NCBI GenBank assembly: GCA_947494145.1
Contig: CANLTZ010000001.1
Span: forward strand, 496,001 to 560,000
From: an uncultured Jannaschia sp.
Lineage (GTDB): Bacteria; Pseudomonadota; Alphaproteobacteria; Rhodobacterales; Rhodobacteraceae
Length of the DNA: 64,000 bases
Direction: 5' to 3'
Shown here: in pieces, positions 26,619 through 35,047 of the stretch
Numbering within the stretch: the first letter of the stretch is position 1
Layout: every line of letters begins with the position of its first letter
Notes under the pieces: model-generated
Databases searched by the model: none
What the model was told of the DNA's origin: nothing
Seen by the model: the letters and a program-made list of their open reading frames with translations, nothing else
Made by a program: the position numbers and the translations under genes

Positions 26619-27941
26619 ATGACCGCGCCCAAGAAGCTGCACGTGAAGACCTATGGCTGTCAGATGAACGTCTATGACAGCGAGCGCATGGCCGAAACGC
26701 TGGGCGTCAAGGGCTATGTGACCACGGACCGGCCCGAAGACGCCGATCTGATCCTGCTCAACACGTGCCATATCCGCGAAAAGGCAGCCGAGAAGGTCTA
26801 TTCCGATCTGGGGCGGCTCAAGCCTCTGCGCGAAGCCAAACCCGATCTGAAGATCGGGGTCGCGGGCTGCGTGGCCCAGGCCGAAGGGGCTGAAATCATG
26901 GCACGCCAGCCCTTGGTGGACCTGGTGGTCGGCCCCCAGACCTATCACCGTCTGCCCGCCATGATGGAGCGGGTAGAGGCGGGCGAAAAGGCTTTGGACA
27001 CCGAGATGCCGGAGGAGGACAAGTTCGACCACCTCCCCAAGCTGCGCAGCCCGGCGGCCAAGCCCACAGCCTTCCTGACGGTGCAGGAAGGCTGCGACAA
27101 GTTCTGCGCCTTCTGCGTGGTGCCCTATACCCGCGGGGCGGAAGTTTCCCGCCCGGTCGAGCGTCTGCTGGGCGAGGCGCGGGCCCTGGTGGATCGCGGC
27201 GTGAAGGAAATCACCCTCCTGGGTCAGAACGTGAACGCCTATCACGGGCTCGGCCCCGATGGCGCAGTCTGGAGCTTGGCGCGGCTGATCTGGGCCTTGG
27301 ACGGCATCGACGGGTTGGAGCGGATCCGCTTCACGACCTCCCACCCCAACGACATGACCGACGATTTGATCGAGGCCCATGGGACGTGCGCCAAGCTGAT
27401 GCCGTATCTGCATCTGCCGGTGCAGTCCGGCTCGGATCGGATCTTGAAGGCGATGAACCGCAAGCACACCGCCGAAGACTACCTGCGCATCATCGCGCGG
27501 CTCCGCGATGCCCGCCCCGATCTCGCATTGTCGGGCGATTTCATCGTGGGCTTCCCGGGCGAAACTGAGGAAGACTTCGAGGCCACGCTGCAAATCGTGC
27601 GAGAAACACGCTACGCGGCCGCCTATTCCTTCCGCTACTCCGCCCGTCCCGGCACGCCCGCGGCGGAACGTGAGGACGTGCCGCAAGACGTGGCGGTCGA
27701 GCGATTGCACAGGCTGCAAGCCCTGATCACCGAGCAGCAGCAAGCAGCGCAGCGCGCCATGGTGGGGCGCGAAACGTGCGTTCTGTTCGAGAAAGCGGGG
27801 CGGCACGAAGGGCAGTTGGTCGGCAAGTCGGAATATCTTCAGGCCGTCCATGTGCAGGCGCCCGATGCGCTGAAGGGTCAGGTGGCCCGCGTGCGGATCG
27901 AGGCGGCGGCGACCAACTCACTTGCGGGCGTGTTGATCTAA
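26619..27941 (+). CDS. miaB: tRNA-2-methylthio-N6-dimethylallyladenosine synthase
   Basis: Radical-SAM methylthiotransferase that converts i6A37 to ms2i6A37 in tRNAs reading UNN codons. The 440-residue protein has the UPF0004 cysteines Cys14, Cys50 and Cys84, the radical-SAM cluster CDKFCAFC (Cys159, 163, 166), and a C-terminal TRAM domain. Length and domain order are normal. GGAG lies upstream of the ATG. It opens the miaB–phoH–ybeY–corC–lnt block common in alphaproteobacteria, here interrupted by two small secreted-protein genes. Confidence 0.97.
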   Translation: MTAPKKLHVKTYGCQMNVYDSERMAETLGVKGYVTTDRPEDADLILLNTCHIREKAAEKVYSDLGRLKPLREAKPDLKIGVAGCVAQAEGAEIMARQPLVDLVVGPQTYHRLPAMMERVEAGEKALDTEMPEEDKFDHLPKLRSPAAKPTAFLTVQEGCDKFCAFCVVPYTRGAEVSRPVERLLGEARALVDRGVKEITLLGQNVNAYHGLGPDGAVWSLARLIWALDGIDGLERIRFTTSHPNDMTDDLIEAHGTCAKLMPYLHLPVQSGSDRILKAMNRKHTAEDYLRIIARLRDARPDLALSGDFIVGFPGETEEDFEATLQIVRETRYAAAYSFRYSARPGTPAAEREDVPQDVAVERLHRLQALITEQQQAAQRAMVGRETCVLFEKAGRHEGQLVGKSEYLQAVHVQAPDALKGQVARVRIEAAATNSLAGVLI

Positions 27942-28012
27942 GGCCAAGTGCGACTCAGTTAACGGATGGGCGGGGGCGCGCGGCCCGATCCGAGGCGCGC
28001 GTCCATCGTTAA

Positions 28013-28202
28013 TTGTCCACAGTTCGTGGACAATAAGCAGCCTGATCGCGCCCCGGTCGCGGGAACGATTCCAATCGGACACACCTCGCTACATCTTGTA
28101 AAATTGGCTTTGCTTGTGTGCGATATTTGCTATCGTCCCAGCCCATGACGGGGTTTCCCTGCATTGACTTAGCAGACCTTCTTGGGGGCAGGCTGTGGAT
28201 AA
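28013..28202. promoter_or_regulatory. intergenic region with DnaA-box-like sites
   Basis: The 310-bp gap after miaB has TTGTCCAC-AGTTC-GTGGACAA at 28013-28033, an 8-bp inverted repeat whose left half TTGTCCACA is one change from the DnaA box. A perfect box in inverse orientation (TGTGGATAA) lies at 28194-28202. The stretch between is AT-richer than its surroundings. It could be a DnaA-responsive promoter for the following gene or simply an operator; origin genes are not nearby. Confidence 0.4.
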
Positions 28203-28251
28203 GTTGGCAGGGATATCCAAAGGGATTTAGGCAGGAAAAAGGGGTCCGATT

Positions 28252-28608
28252 GTGGCTCGTGTCGTTAATGGAACTTTGGGGCGCGCGCTGACGCTCCTGG
28301 CCGGGGTGGCGCTGGCCGCGCCGGTCGCCGCGCAGAATGTCGGGGATGTGGGCCGGGATGCGGCTGGCAACGTCTTCACCTTCACGGAAGATGCCAACGG
28401 CAATCGGGTCTGGACCCCGGGCCGCGTCGGCACCGGCGGGACGGAGCGCCGCATTCTGGCAGAGCGTTTCACCCCAACGATCTGGACCGACCCCGATGGC
28501 TGCGAACACTGGGTCATGGATGACGGCGCCGAAGGCTACATGACGCCCCATGTGCGCCGCGACGGTCGCCCCGTCTGTAACCGCGCCACAGCCCAGGGGG
28601 GCGATTGA
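28252..28608 (+). CDS. small secreted protein with W-DP-GC-HW-DDG-EGY domain, paralogue 1
   Basis: 118 residues from a GTG start with an AGGAAAAAGGGG upstream run. It has a signal peptide (LGRALTLLAGVALAAPVAAQ) and a short Asn/Asp-rich linker. The last third carries IWTDPDGCEHWVMDDGAEGY then GRPVC. The same motif recurs in the next gene, 1 bp downstream. The two conserved Cys could form a disulfide. Function unknown; proteins with this module occur in Rhodobacteraceae envelopes, as far as I recall. Confidence 0.75.
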   Translation: MARVVNGTLGRALTLLAGVALAAPVAAQNVGDVGRDAAGNVFTFTEDANGNRVWTPGRVGTGGTERRILAERFTPTIWTDPDGCEHWVMDDGAEGYMTPHVRRDGRPVCNRATAQGGD

Positions 28609-28609
28609 C

Positions 28610-28915
28610 ATGATCATCATCCGTCTACTCACCGGCGCCGCCTGCGTCGCCGCCTTGGGCGCCTGCGTGGCCGACAACAATTCCGACAAGACCACCGACC
28701 GTGGCGTCATCGGCGTCTCGTCGTTGCAAGATCTGTCGCCCGGCATCTGGGTCGACCCGCGTGGCTGCGATCATTGGATCATCGATGACGGCATCGAAGG
28801 CTACCTGTCGCAACGCCTGGACGATCGTGGCCGCCCGGTTTGTTCCGGCGTCGCCCCGCCCGAATATGTCACCGGGCCCTTCCGGGCCGGTCAGGACATA
28901 AACGATCCCATTTGA
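28610..28915 (+). CDS. small lipoprotein with W-DP-GC-HW-DDG-EGY domain, paralogue 2
   Basis: 101 residues. The signal sequence MIIIRLLTGAACVAALGAC ends in the lipobox LGAC, so it is probably a lipid-anchored envelope protein. The domain reads IWVDPRGCDHWIIDDGIEGY followed by GRPVC, close to paralogue 1. A Pro/Gly-rich tail follows. It starts one base after the upstream stop and is co-transcribed. The lnt gene in the same block encodes the enzyme that would finish its lipid anchor, but that is general and not specific. Confidence 0.8.
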   Translation: MIIIRLLTGAACVAALGACVADNNSDKTTDRGVIGVSSLQDLSPGIWVDPRGCDHWIIDDGIEGYLSQRLDDRGRPVCSGVAPPEYVTGPFRAGQDINDPI

Positions 28916-29083
28916 TCGCGGATGTCGGTGACGCGCAATTCGGGGCCGTGGCGGAAACGTCACGGCCCTGTTGCATTGTGGGGGTGACATATGCCCTTCA
29001 GGACCCATCTTTCATGCTGTCGCGCTGGACGATAAAGACCGACGCTATCGCCCGACGCCTTACCCCTGATGCAGGAGAGCCGC

Positions 29084-30100
29084 TTGGCCCCAACCGCTTC
29101 ACCCGATACCGCGCTGGCCATCCAGCTCGAATTTCCCGACAACCGTTTGATGATCGACCTGGTGGGACCCCACGGGGCCCATCTGGCGCAGGTCGAACAA
29201 CTTCTGGGCGTGCAGATCGTCAACCGCGGCAATTCCCTCGTTGTCCATGGCGAAGCCGCGGGCGAAGGGGAGCGGGTGTTGAACGCGCTCTACGCCCGGC
29301 TGGAAGCGGGCAAGGGCGTGGATATGGGCGCCATTGACGGCCTGGTGCGCCTGCGCGGCGACGAGGCGGAGGCCCGCGCTGGCGACCAGGCGGAGATGTT
29401 TCCCGGCCCCGCCCTCGAAATCCGCACCCGCAAAAAGACCATGGAGCCCCGGACCGAGGCGCAGAAGGCCTATACCCAAGCGCTTCTGGACCATGAACTG
29501 ACCTTCGGCATCGGGCCCGCGGGCACCGGCAAGACCTATATCGCCGTGGCCGTGGCCGTGTCGAAATTCATCACAGGCGAAGTGGACCGCATCATCCTGA
29601 CCCGCCCCGCGGTGGAGGCGGGCGAAAAGCTGGGTTTTCTGCCGGGCACGCAGGATGAAAAGGTCGACCCCTATATGCAGCCGCTCTACGACGCGCTGAA
29701 CGACTTTCTGCCCGGCAAGCAATTGGCCAAGCTGCGTGAAGAACGCCGGGTGGAAATCGCACCCCTGGCTTTCATGCGCGGGCGCACGCTTAGCAATGCG
29801 TTCGTTATTCTGGATGAGGCGCAGAATGCCACGACGATGCAGATGAAGATGTTTCTGACGCGGCTTGGCCAGGGATCACGCATGGCGATCACGGGGGACC
29901 GCAGCCAGGTGGACCTGCCGCGCGGTGTGCAATCCGGACTGCGCGATGCGGAACATATCCTGGACGGCGTGGGCGGGATCAGCTTCAACTATTTCACCGC
30001 CTCGGATGTGGTGCGCCACCCCCTGGTGGCCAAGATCATCACCGCCTACGACGCCGAAGATACCCGCCGCGAAGCCGCCCGGGTGGCGCGGGAAGGGTAA
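29084..30100 (+). CDS. phoH: PhoH-like ATPase
   Basis: Cytosolic P-loop ATPase, in this operon type linked to YbeY and RNA metabolism. The 338-residue protein has an N-terminal KH-like region, the Walker A GPAGTGKT at 144-151, Walker B VILDEAQNAT, and the conserved RKKTMEPRTEAQKAY and ITGDRSQVDLP blocks. An ATG at 29069 lacks a ribosome site, whereas AGGAG at 29073-29077 is well placed for the TTG at 29084, so the TTG start is chosen. It precedes ybeY as in most Proteobacteria. Confidence 0.94.
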   Translation: MAPTASPDTALAIQLEFPDNRLMIDLVGPHGAHLAQVEQLLGVQIVNRGNSLVVHGEAAGEGERVLNALYARLEAGKGVDMGAIDGLVRLRGDEAEARAGDQAEMFPGPALEIRTRKKTMEPRTEAQKAYTQALLDHELTFGIGPAGTGKTYIAVAVAVSKFITGEVDRIILTRPAVEAGEKLGFLPGTQDEKVDPYMQPLYDALNDFLPGKQLAKLREERRVEIAPLAFMRGRTLSNAFVILDEAQNATTMQMKMFLTRLGQGSRMAITGDRSQVDLPRGVQSGLRDAEHILDGVGGISFNYFTASDVVRHPLVAKIITAYDAEDTRREAARVAREG

Positions 30101-30132
30101 GCGCGTATGGGACGGCAAGGGGAGGCTGGCTG

Positions 30133-30516
30133 ATGGCGGGTTGGCGCCGGTTACGATTCAAACACCGCAAACCAAGGCCATACCGCGTCAGCTTTGAGCA
30201 GGCGGTGCGCAAACCCACCCTGATGCGATCCTATGTGAAAGAGTGGTGCGCCAGGCGCCGAAAGGAAGGCGCCCAAGCCTTCGCTGCGGGGGCCTTGTCG
30301 GGGGGCTTGGTCTGGATGTTCTTCCGCGAACCCAACATGACCGTAGAAATGCCCAAGGCCATGGTCATCGCCTTCGTCGCGATCCCGGTCGTCTTCACGA
30401 CGATGGGCGCGCTCTGCATAGTTTGGCCCCAAGCGATGTTCTGGCTGGACCACCCCCGGGACCGCTATGAAAAGGCGCTGGCCGGGAAAGGGCGGCGGAA
30501 GGGCAAGCAAAGATGA
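30133..30516 (+). CDS. membrane protein of unknown function
   Basis: 127 residues with a strong GGGGAGG ribosome site. A very basic N-terminal half is followed by two hydrophobic segments (about residues 48-63 and 76-103) and a basic tail (GKGRRKGKQR). The layout suggests both ends lie in the cytoplasm. It sits between phoH and ybeY, where no extra gene is usual. Confidence 0.65.
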   Translation: MAGWRRLRFKHRKPRPYRVSFEQAVRKPTLMRSYVKEWCARRRKEGAQAFAAGALSGGLVWMFFREPNMTVEMPKAMVIAFVAIPVVFTTMGALCIVWPQAMFWLDHPRDRYEKALAGKGRRKGKQR

Positions 30517-30555
30517 ACGATCCGGATCGCGGCGACCGGTTGGAAGTGACGGAGG

Positions 30556-30720
30556 ATGCCGCGCTTTGGGATTGGCTGGGCGCCCATCACGACCGGGATG
30601 CGGGTGGCCCATGGCTGGGTGGATGGACGACGCATGAAGCTGGATGCGGATGGGACGACGCAATGGATCGGCATCGTCGCCGACCATGCGGCACAGGGCG
30701 AAAAGGTGCCGCAATACTGA
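30556..30720 (+). CDS. possible small protein, unknown
   Basis: 54-residue frame (MPRFGIGWAPITTGMRVAHG...DADGTTQWIGIVADHAAQG) with a convincing protein-like second half. The GGAGG just before the ATG is too close to be ideal. A competing frame from 30513 overlaps the previous stop (ATGA) and looks good for about 29 codons, then degenerates. Either this is a small gene, or one gene starting at 30513 has lost its frame near 30590. Confidence 0.4.
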   Translation: MPRFGIGWAPITTGMRVAHGWVDGRRMKLDADGTTQWIGIVADHAAQGEKVPQY

Positions 30721-30768
30721 GATAGGGACGGTGATGGGTTTCGAAGACAGCATGAAAGGCCTGCGCCC

Positions 30769-31245
30769 ATGACCGTGGATGTGGTCATCGAAGATACCCG
30801 CTGGACCATCTTGGACGCGTTGGCAAACGCGGCTATTCCCGCCGCTCTGGCTGGACTGGACCCAGGCTGGGAGGTCGTCGTTCTCGGCTGTGACGACGCA
30901 CGGATCGCTGAGCTGAACACGGAATTCCGCGGCAAGCCCATGCCCACAAACGTCTTGTCCTGGCCTTCGGAAGATCGCCACCCGGATGTGGCGCCAAATG
31001 ACCTGGAACTGGGCGACATCGCCATCGCCTATGACACCTGCCTGCGGGAGGCCGCCGAGCAGGGCAAAAGCTTTGAGGCCCATGTCACGCATCTTCTGGT
31101 CCATGCGACACTGCATCTGCTGGGCCATGACCACATCGACGACGAAGGGGCCACGCGCATGGAAGCGCTGGAGATTCAAATCCTCCGAACTTTGGGTTTC
31201 CCTGATCCTTACGCGGATGATATCCTAAACCCGGCCGCGCTTTGA
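30769..31245 (+). CDS. ybeY: endoribonuclease YbeY (rRNA maturation factor)
   Basis: Zinc-dependent single-strand RNase needed for 16S rRNA 3'-end maturation and ribosome quality control. 158 residues with the metal motif HATLHLLGHDH (His112, His116, His122), the TNVLSWP strand, and ELGDIAIAYD. Start and length are standard. Followed after 30 bp by corC. Confidence 0.96.
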   Translation: MTVDVVIEDTRWTILDALANAAIPAALAGLDPGWEVVVLGCDDARIAELNTEFRGKPMPTNVLSWPSEDRHPDVAPNDLELGDIAIAYDTCLREAAEQGKSFEAHVTHLLVHATLHLLGHDHIDDEGATRMEALEIQILRTLGFPDPYADDILNPAAL

Positions 31246-31275
31246 CCGGCTCTTATTGGAGGCCCCCCGGGTCCG

Positions 31276-32175
31276 ATGGACACAGACGGATCGTCTAGCG
31301 CCGCGCTGCGCGCGCCCGACAACGACACACAAGATGACAGTATGCGCGCCGCACCCGCATCTTCCGATGCCCCGAGCGTTGCGCGACCTGGCTTCGTTTC
31401 CCGCATTTTCGGTGGCTTCTTCGCGGAGCCTCAGGATACCGCACCCCCACCGTCCGAGCCGGCGATGCCGGGGCTCGGCAACCTGCGGCTCAAGCGACTG
31501 GACGACGTGCTTATTCCGCGCGCCGAAGTGGTGGCGGTGCCCAGCGACACCTTGCTGCCCGAACTGGTGGCCAAATTCCGCGAAAGTGGGATGACGCGGC
31601 TGCCCGTGTTCGAAAACACGCTGGATGAACCGCTGGGCATGATCCACCTGAAGGATCTGGCGCTCAACCACGGCTTCAACGGCGACCGCGACAAGGCCTT
31701 TGCGCTCAAGCCGCTGCTGCGCCCGCTGATCTATGCGCCGCCCAGCATGCCCATTGGCGTGCTGCTCACCAAGATGCAGACCCAACGCATCCACATGGCG
31801 CTGGTTATTGACGAATATGGCGGTGTGGATGGCCTTGTGACGTTGGAAGACCTGATCGAGCAGGTCATCGGCGAGATCGAGGATGAGCACGACCAGGAGG
31901 AAGGCAAGTTCTGGCGGCAGGAAAAGACCGGCTGCTACCTCGCCTTGGCGCGCACCCCGCTCGAAGATTTCGAGCAGGAGGTGGGCTATAAACTGGTCGA
32001 CCCCGAAGATGAGGAAGAGGTCGACACCTTGGGCGGGCTCGTCTTCATGCTGGCGGGCCGCGTGCCCGAACGGGGGGAGGTCATCCCCCACCCCTCGGGC
32101 GCTGAGATCGAAGTGGTCGATGCCGACCCGCGCCGCATCAAGCGCCTTCGCCTGCGGATGCCGCAGGCAGCCTGA
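31276..32175 (+). CDS. corC: CBS-domain protein of the CorC/TlyC family
   Basis: 299 residues. An N-terminal polar stretch of about 65 residues is followed by two CBS domains (about 70-190, including DVLIPRAEVVAV and LVIDEYGGVDGLVTLEDLIE). The C-terminal CorC_HlyC transporter-associated domain (about 205-290) reads GGLVFMLAGRVPERGEV. The family is linked to magnesium/cobalt handling, but the soluble form in the ybeY–lnt neighbourhood has no settled function. Its stop codon directly abuts the GTG start of lnt. Confidence 0.9.
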   Translation: MDTDGSSSAALRAPDNDTQDDSMRAAPASSDAPSVARPGFVSRIFGGFFAEPQDTAPPPSEPAMPGLGNLRLKRLDDVLIPRAEVVAVPSDTLLPELVAKFRESGMTRLPVFENTLDEPLGMIHLKDLALNHGFNGDRDKAFALKPLLRPLIYAPPSMPIGVLLTKMQTQRIHMALVIDEYGGVDGLVTLEDLIEQVIGEIEDEHDQEEGKFWRQEKTGCYLALARTPLEDFEQEVGYKLVDPEDEEEVDTLGGLVFMLAGRVPERGEVIPHPSGAEIEVVDADPRRIKRLRLRMPQAA

Positions 32176-33648
32176 GTGACACGCCTCACGGGTCTTCTGG
32201 CCCCCATCGTGGCCGGGATCGCTGCCGCCCTGGGGCAGGCGCCCTGGGGTCTTTGGCCCTTGGCGCTGGTGGGCTTCGCACTGGGGGTCTGGGCCGTGGC
32301 GCGGGCGCGGTGGCCTGCATTGGTGGGGTTGGTCTTTGGCGTGGCCCATTTCGGGCTCGCCCTCGTTTGGATAGTGGAGCCTTTCCTGGTGGATGCGGCG
32401 GCCACGGCCTGGCTGGCGCCGGTGGCGCTTGGCGCCATGGCCTTGGGCTTCGGCGCGTTCTGGTCCTTGGGCGGCTGGCTGGGTGCGCGCTATCTGGGCG
32501 GGCCGGTTGGCGTGGCCCTGGGTCTCGCGGGGATGGAACTTCTACGCGCCTATGCGTTGACCGGCTTCCCCTGGGCCTTGCCGGGCCATGTGTTGATCGC
32601 CTCGTCCGCCTTGCCCGCCGCATCCTGGCTGGGCGCCCATGGTTTGGGCTTGGCGGTGCTTCTGGGCGCGGGGCTGGTGGCCCTGGCGCGGCCCGCGGCC
32701 TTTGGTTTGGGCATCATGCTCTGGGCGGCACCACTCGGTCTGGGCCTCGCCCTGCCGCCCGCGCCCGAGGCGGGGCCAGAGGCGCCGGTGCTGCGGTTGG
32801 TACAGCCCAACGCGCCGCAGCACCTTAAATGGGACCCGGACTGGATTGGCGTCTTCTTCCGCCGCGGCTTGGCCGAGACCACGGCGCCCGGTGCGCGGGT
32901 GGCGACAATCTGGCCCGAAACCTCCATGCCCACGCTTCTCGGCAACTCTACCGATGTGCGCCGCATGATCGCGACCGCGGCGGGGGCGGGGCCCGTGGTG
33001 TTGGGCGTGCAGCGTTTCGACGAAGCGGGCCAGCCGCGCAATGCGCTGGTGCTGTTGGAAGGCGCGGCGGGCGAGGTGACGCATCTCTACGACAAGCACC
33101 GATTGGTGCCGTTTGGGGAATATCTGCCGCTGCCGCGCCTTTTCGGGGCGCTGGGCTTCGGGCCGCTCGCCGCGCAATTGGCGGGCCGCTATGCACCGGG
33201 GGATGGCCCCGCCACTTTGGATCTGCCCGGCGTGGGGCCGGTCTTGGCGATGATCTGCTATGAGGCGATCTTTCCCCAAGACCTGCGCCGGGTGGATCGC
33301 CCGCGCGCTATCCTTCACCTCACCAACGATGCCTGGTTTGGCACTCGCATCGGGCCGCAGCAGCATCTGGCCCTGGCCCGGCTGCGTGCGGCGGAAAGCG
33401 GGCTGCCCTTGATGCGCGCGGCCAATACCGGGATTTCCGCAGTGATCGACGCGCGCGGGGACATCCGCGCGTCGCTCGCCCTGGGGGCGGCGGGGCATCT
33501 GGATGCCGCCTTACCCCCTGCCTTGCCCCCCACGCCCTACATGCGAACGGGCGATTGGGGCGCCTTTCTGGTCTGGCTCGCCCTGGTGGCGGTGCTTTTC
33601 ACCGCAGCGCGGCGGAATGCGGTTGCAGGCACTGGCATTCACCCATAG
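32176..33648 (+). CDS. lnt: apolipoprotein N-acyltransferase
   Basis: Inner-membrane enzyme that N-acylates lipoproteins after signal-peptide cleavage. 490 residues from a GTG that follows the corC TGA without a gap. The N-terminal half has six or more hydrophobic segments (to about residue 200), followed by a periplasmic nitrilase domain with catalytic Glu248 (IWPETSMP), Lys307 (YDKHRLVPFGEYLP) and Cys361 (MICYEAIFP), and a final membrane helix. The complete triad supports an active enzyme. Confidence 0.96.
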   Translation: MTRLTGLLAPIVAGIAAALGQAPWGLWPLALVGFALGVWAVARARWPALVGLVFGVAHFGLALVWIVEPFLVDAAATAWLAPVALGAMALGFGAFWSLGGWLGARYLGGPVGVALGLAGMELLRAYALTGFPWALPGHVLIASSALPAASWLGAHGLGLAVLLGAGLVALARPAAFGLGIMLWAAPLGLGLALPPAPEAGPEAPVLRLVQPNAPQHLKWDPDWIGVFFRRGLAETTAPGARVATIWPETSMPTLLGNSTDVRRMIATAAGAGPVVLGVQRFDEAGQPRNALVLLEGAAGEVTHLYDKHRLVPFGEYLPLPRLFGALGFGPLAAQLAGRYAPGDGPATLDLPGVGPVLAMICYEAIFPQDLRRVDRPRAILHLTNDAWFGTRIGPQQHLALARLRAAESGLPLMRAANTGISAVIDARGDIRASLALGAAGHLDAALPPALPPTPYMRTGDWGAFLVWLALVAVLFTAARRNAVAGTGIHP

Positions 33649-33660
33649 CGATGACAACCA

Positions 33661-33706
33661 GCGTCCCAACGGCTTCCTGACGGGGCGTTTCATTTAAACC
33701 GGAGCA
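33661..33706 (+). promoter_or_regulatory. SAM/SAH riboswitch in the metK leader
   Basis: Stem GCGTCCC / GGGGCGT encloses the conserved loop AACGGCTTCCTGAC. About 10 bases later comes ACCGGAGCA, whose GGAGC can pair with GCTTCC of the loop to form the H-type pseudoknot. This matches the SAM/SAH class typical of metK leaders in Rhodobacterales. The GGAG is also the metK ribosome site, so ligand binding should block translation. Recognised from memory of the consensus; a covariance search would confirm it. Confidence 0.88.
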
Positions 33707-33710
33707 CCCC

Positions 33711-34895
33711 ATGAGCAGCCGCCAGAACTATTCCTTCACCTCGGAATCGGTGTCCGAAGGGCATCCCGACAAGGTTTGCGACCGCATTTCCGATGCCGTC
33801 CTCGACGCCCTTCTTGCCGAAGAACCCGAGGCTCGCGTGGCCGCAGAAACCTTCGCCACCACCAACCGCGTCGTGATCGGGGGGGAGGTGGGGCTGTCCG
33901 ACCAGGACAAGCTGCACGATTACATGGGCCGCATCGAAGACATCGCGCGCGCCTGCATCCGCGATATCGGCTATGAGCAGGACAAGTTCCACCACGCCAC
34001 GGTCGAGGTGACGAACCTGCTGCATGAGCAATCCGCCCATATCGCGCAGGGTGTGGATGCCAGCAACGAGAAGGACGAAGGCGCGGGCGACCAAGGCATC
34101 ATGTTCGGTTATGCCTGCGATGAGACGCCTGAGTTGATGCCAGCCCCCATCCTCTATGCCCATGCCATCCTGCGGCGCCTGGCCGAAGTGCGAAAATCCG
34201 GGCAGGAGCCGACATTGGGCCCCGACGCCAAGTCGCAACTGACGGTGCGCTATGAAGGCGGCAAGCCGGTCGGCGTGTCCTCGATCGTGTTGTCCACGCA
34301 GCATCTGGACGAGACCATGACCAGCGCCGATGTGCGCGCCGTGGTGGAGCCCCATATCCGCGCCGTGCTGCCCGAGGGTTGGCTGGACGATGGCACCGAA
34401 TGGTGGGTGAACCCAACGGGCAAGTTCGTCATCGGCGGGCCCGATGGCGATGCCGGTCTGACGGGACGCAAGATCATCGTGGATACCTATGGCGGGGCCG
34501 CGCCCCATGGCGGCGGCGCCTTTTCGGGCAAGGACCCGACCAAGGTGGACCGCTCAGCCGCCTATGCGGCGCGCTATCTGGCCAAGAACGTGGTGGCGGC
34601 GGGTCTGGCCCATCGCTGTACCTTGCAGCTTTCCTATGCGATCGGGGTGGCCAAGCCGCTGTCGATCTATGTGGATACCCATGGTACGGGCGAGGCGGAG
34701 CCTGCCGCCATCGAGCGCGCCATCGCCGAGGTCATGGACCTGACGCCGCGCGGCATCCGCCAGCATCTGGGCCTGAATCGGCCGATCTATCAGCGCACGG
34801 CGGCCTATGGGCACTTTGGCCGCGCCCCCGATGAGGATGGCGGATTTTCCTGGGAGAAGACCGATCTTGCGGACGCGTTGACCGCGCGGCTCTAG
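33711..34895 (+). CDS. metK: S-adenosylmethionine synthetase
   Basis: Makes SAM from methionine and ATP. The 394-residue protein has [21 protein letters not shown] at the N-terminus, the [12 protein letters not shown] signature, and [19 protein letters not shown]. Length is normal. Translation is probably controlled by the SAM/SAH riboswitch that overlaps its ribosome site. It is followed by a convergent gap with hairpins. Confidence 0.98.
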   Translation: MSSRQNYSFTSESVSEGHPDKVCDRISDAVLDALLAEEPEARVAAETFATTNRVVIGGEVGLSDQDKLHDYMGRIEDIARACIRDIGYEQDKFHHATVEVTNLLHEQSAHIAQGVDASNEKDEGAGDQGIMFGYACDETPELMPAPILYAHAILRRLAEVRKSGQEPTLGPDAKSQLTVRYEGGKPVGVSSIVLSTQHLDETMTSADVRAVVEPHIRAVLPEGWLDDGTEWWVNPTGKFVIGGPDGDAGLTGRKIIVDTYGGAAPHGGGAFSGKDPTKVDRSAAYAARYLAKNVVAAGLAHRCTLQLSYAIGVAKPLSIYVDTHGTGEAEPAAIERAIAEVMDLTPRGIRQHLGLNRPIYQRTAAYGHFGRAPDEDGGFSWEKTDLADALTARL

Positions 34896-34955
34896 GGCGG
34901 CGTTTCGCCCGAGTGCAAGCCGGGCCATTGACGGGCGCGGGGGCGGCCCGGCGAT

Positions 34956-34986
34956 GGATCGGCGCCCTGCGGGCTTTGGCCGGTCC
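34956..34986. repeat. dispersed GGACCGG hairpin, copy 3
   Basis: GGATCGGCGCCC...GGGC...CCGGTCC hairpin in the convergent gap between metK and ribD. A second stem (CCGGGCC/GGCCCGG) lies just before it. It may serve as a bidirectional terminator. Confidence 0.65.
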
Positions 34987-35047
34987 CGGGGTCGGAACGG
35001 AAAACGGTCTGCATAGCCGATGTCCCGTAGCATCTATGCGACCTGCC

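Noticed and set aside
26055..27851. 598-codon minus-strand frame across miaB
   Set aside because: Antisense to miaB, whose cluster cysteines and domains are complete.
28013..28202. Chromosomal replication origin
   Set aside because: Only one perfect DnaA box and one near match; no origin-linked genes (dnaA, parAB, hemE) in the window.
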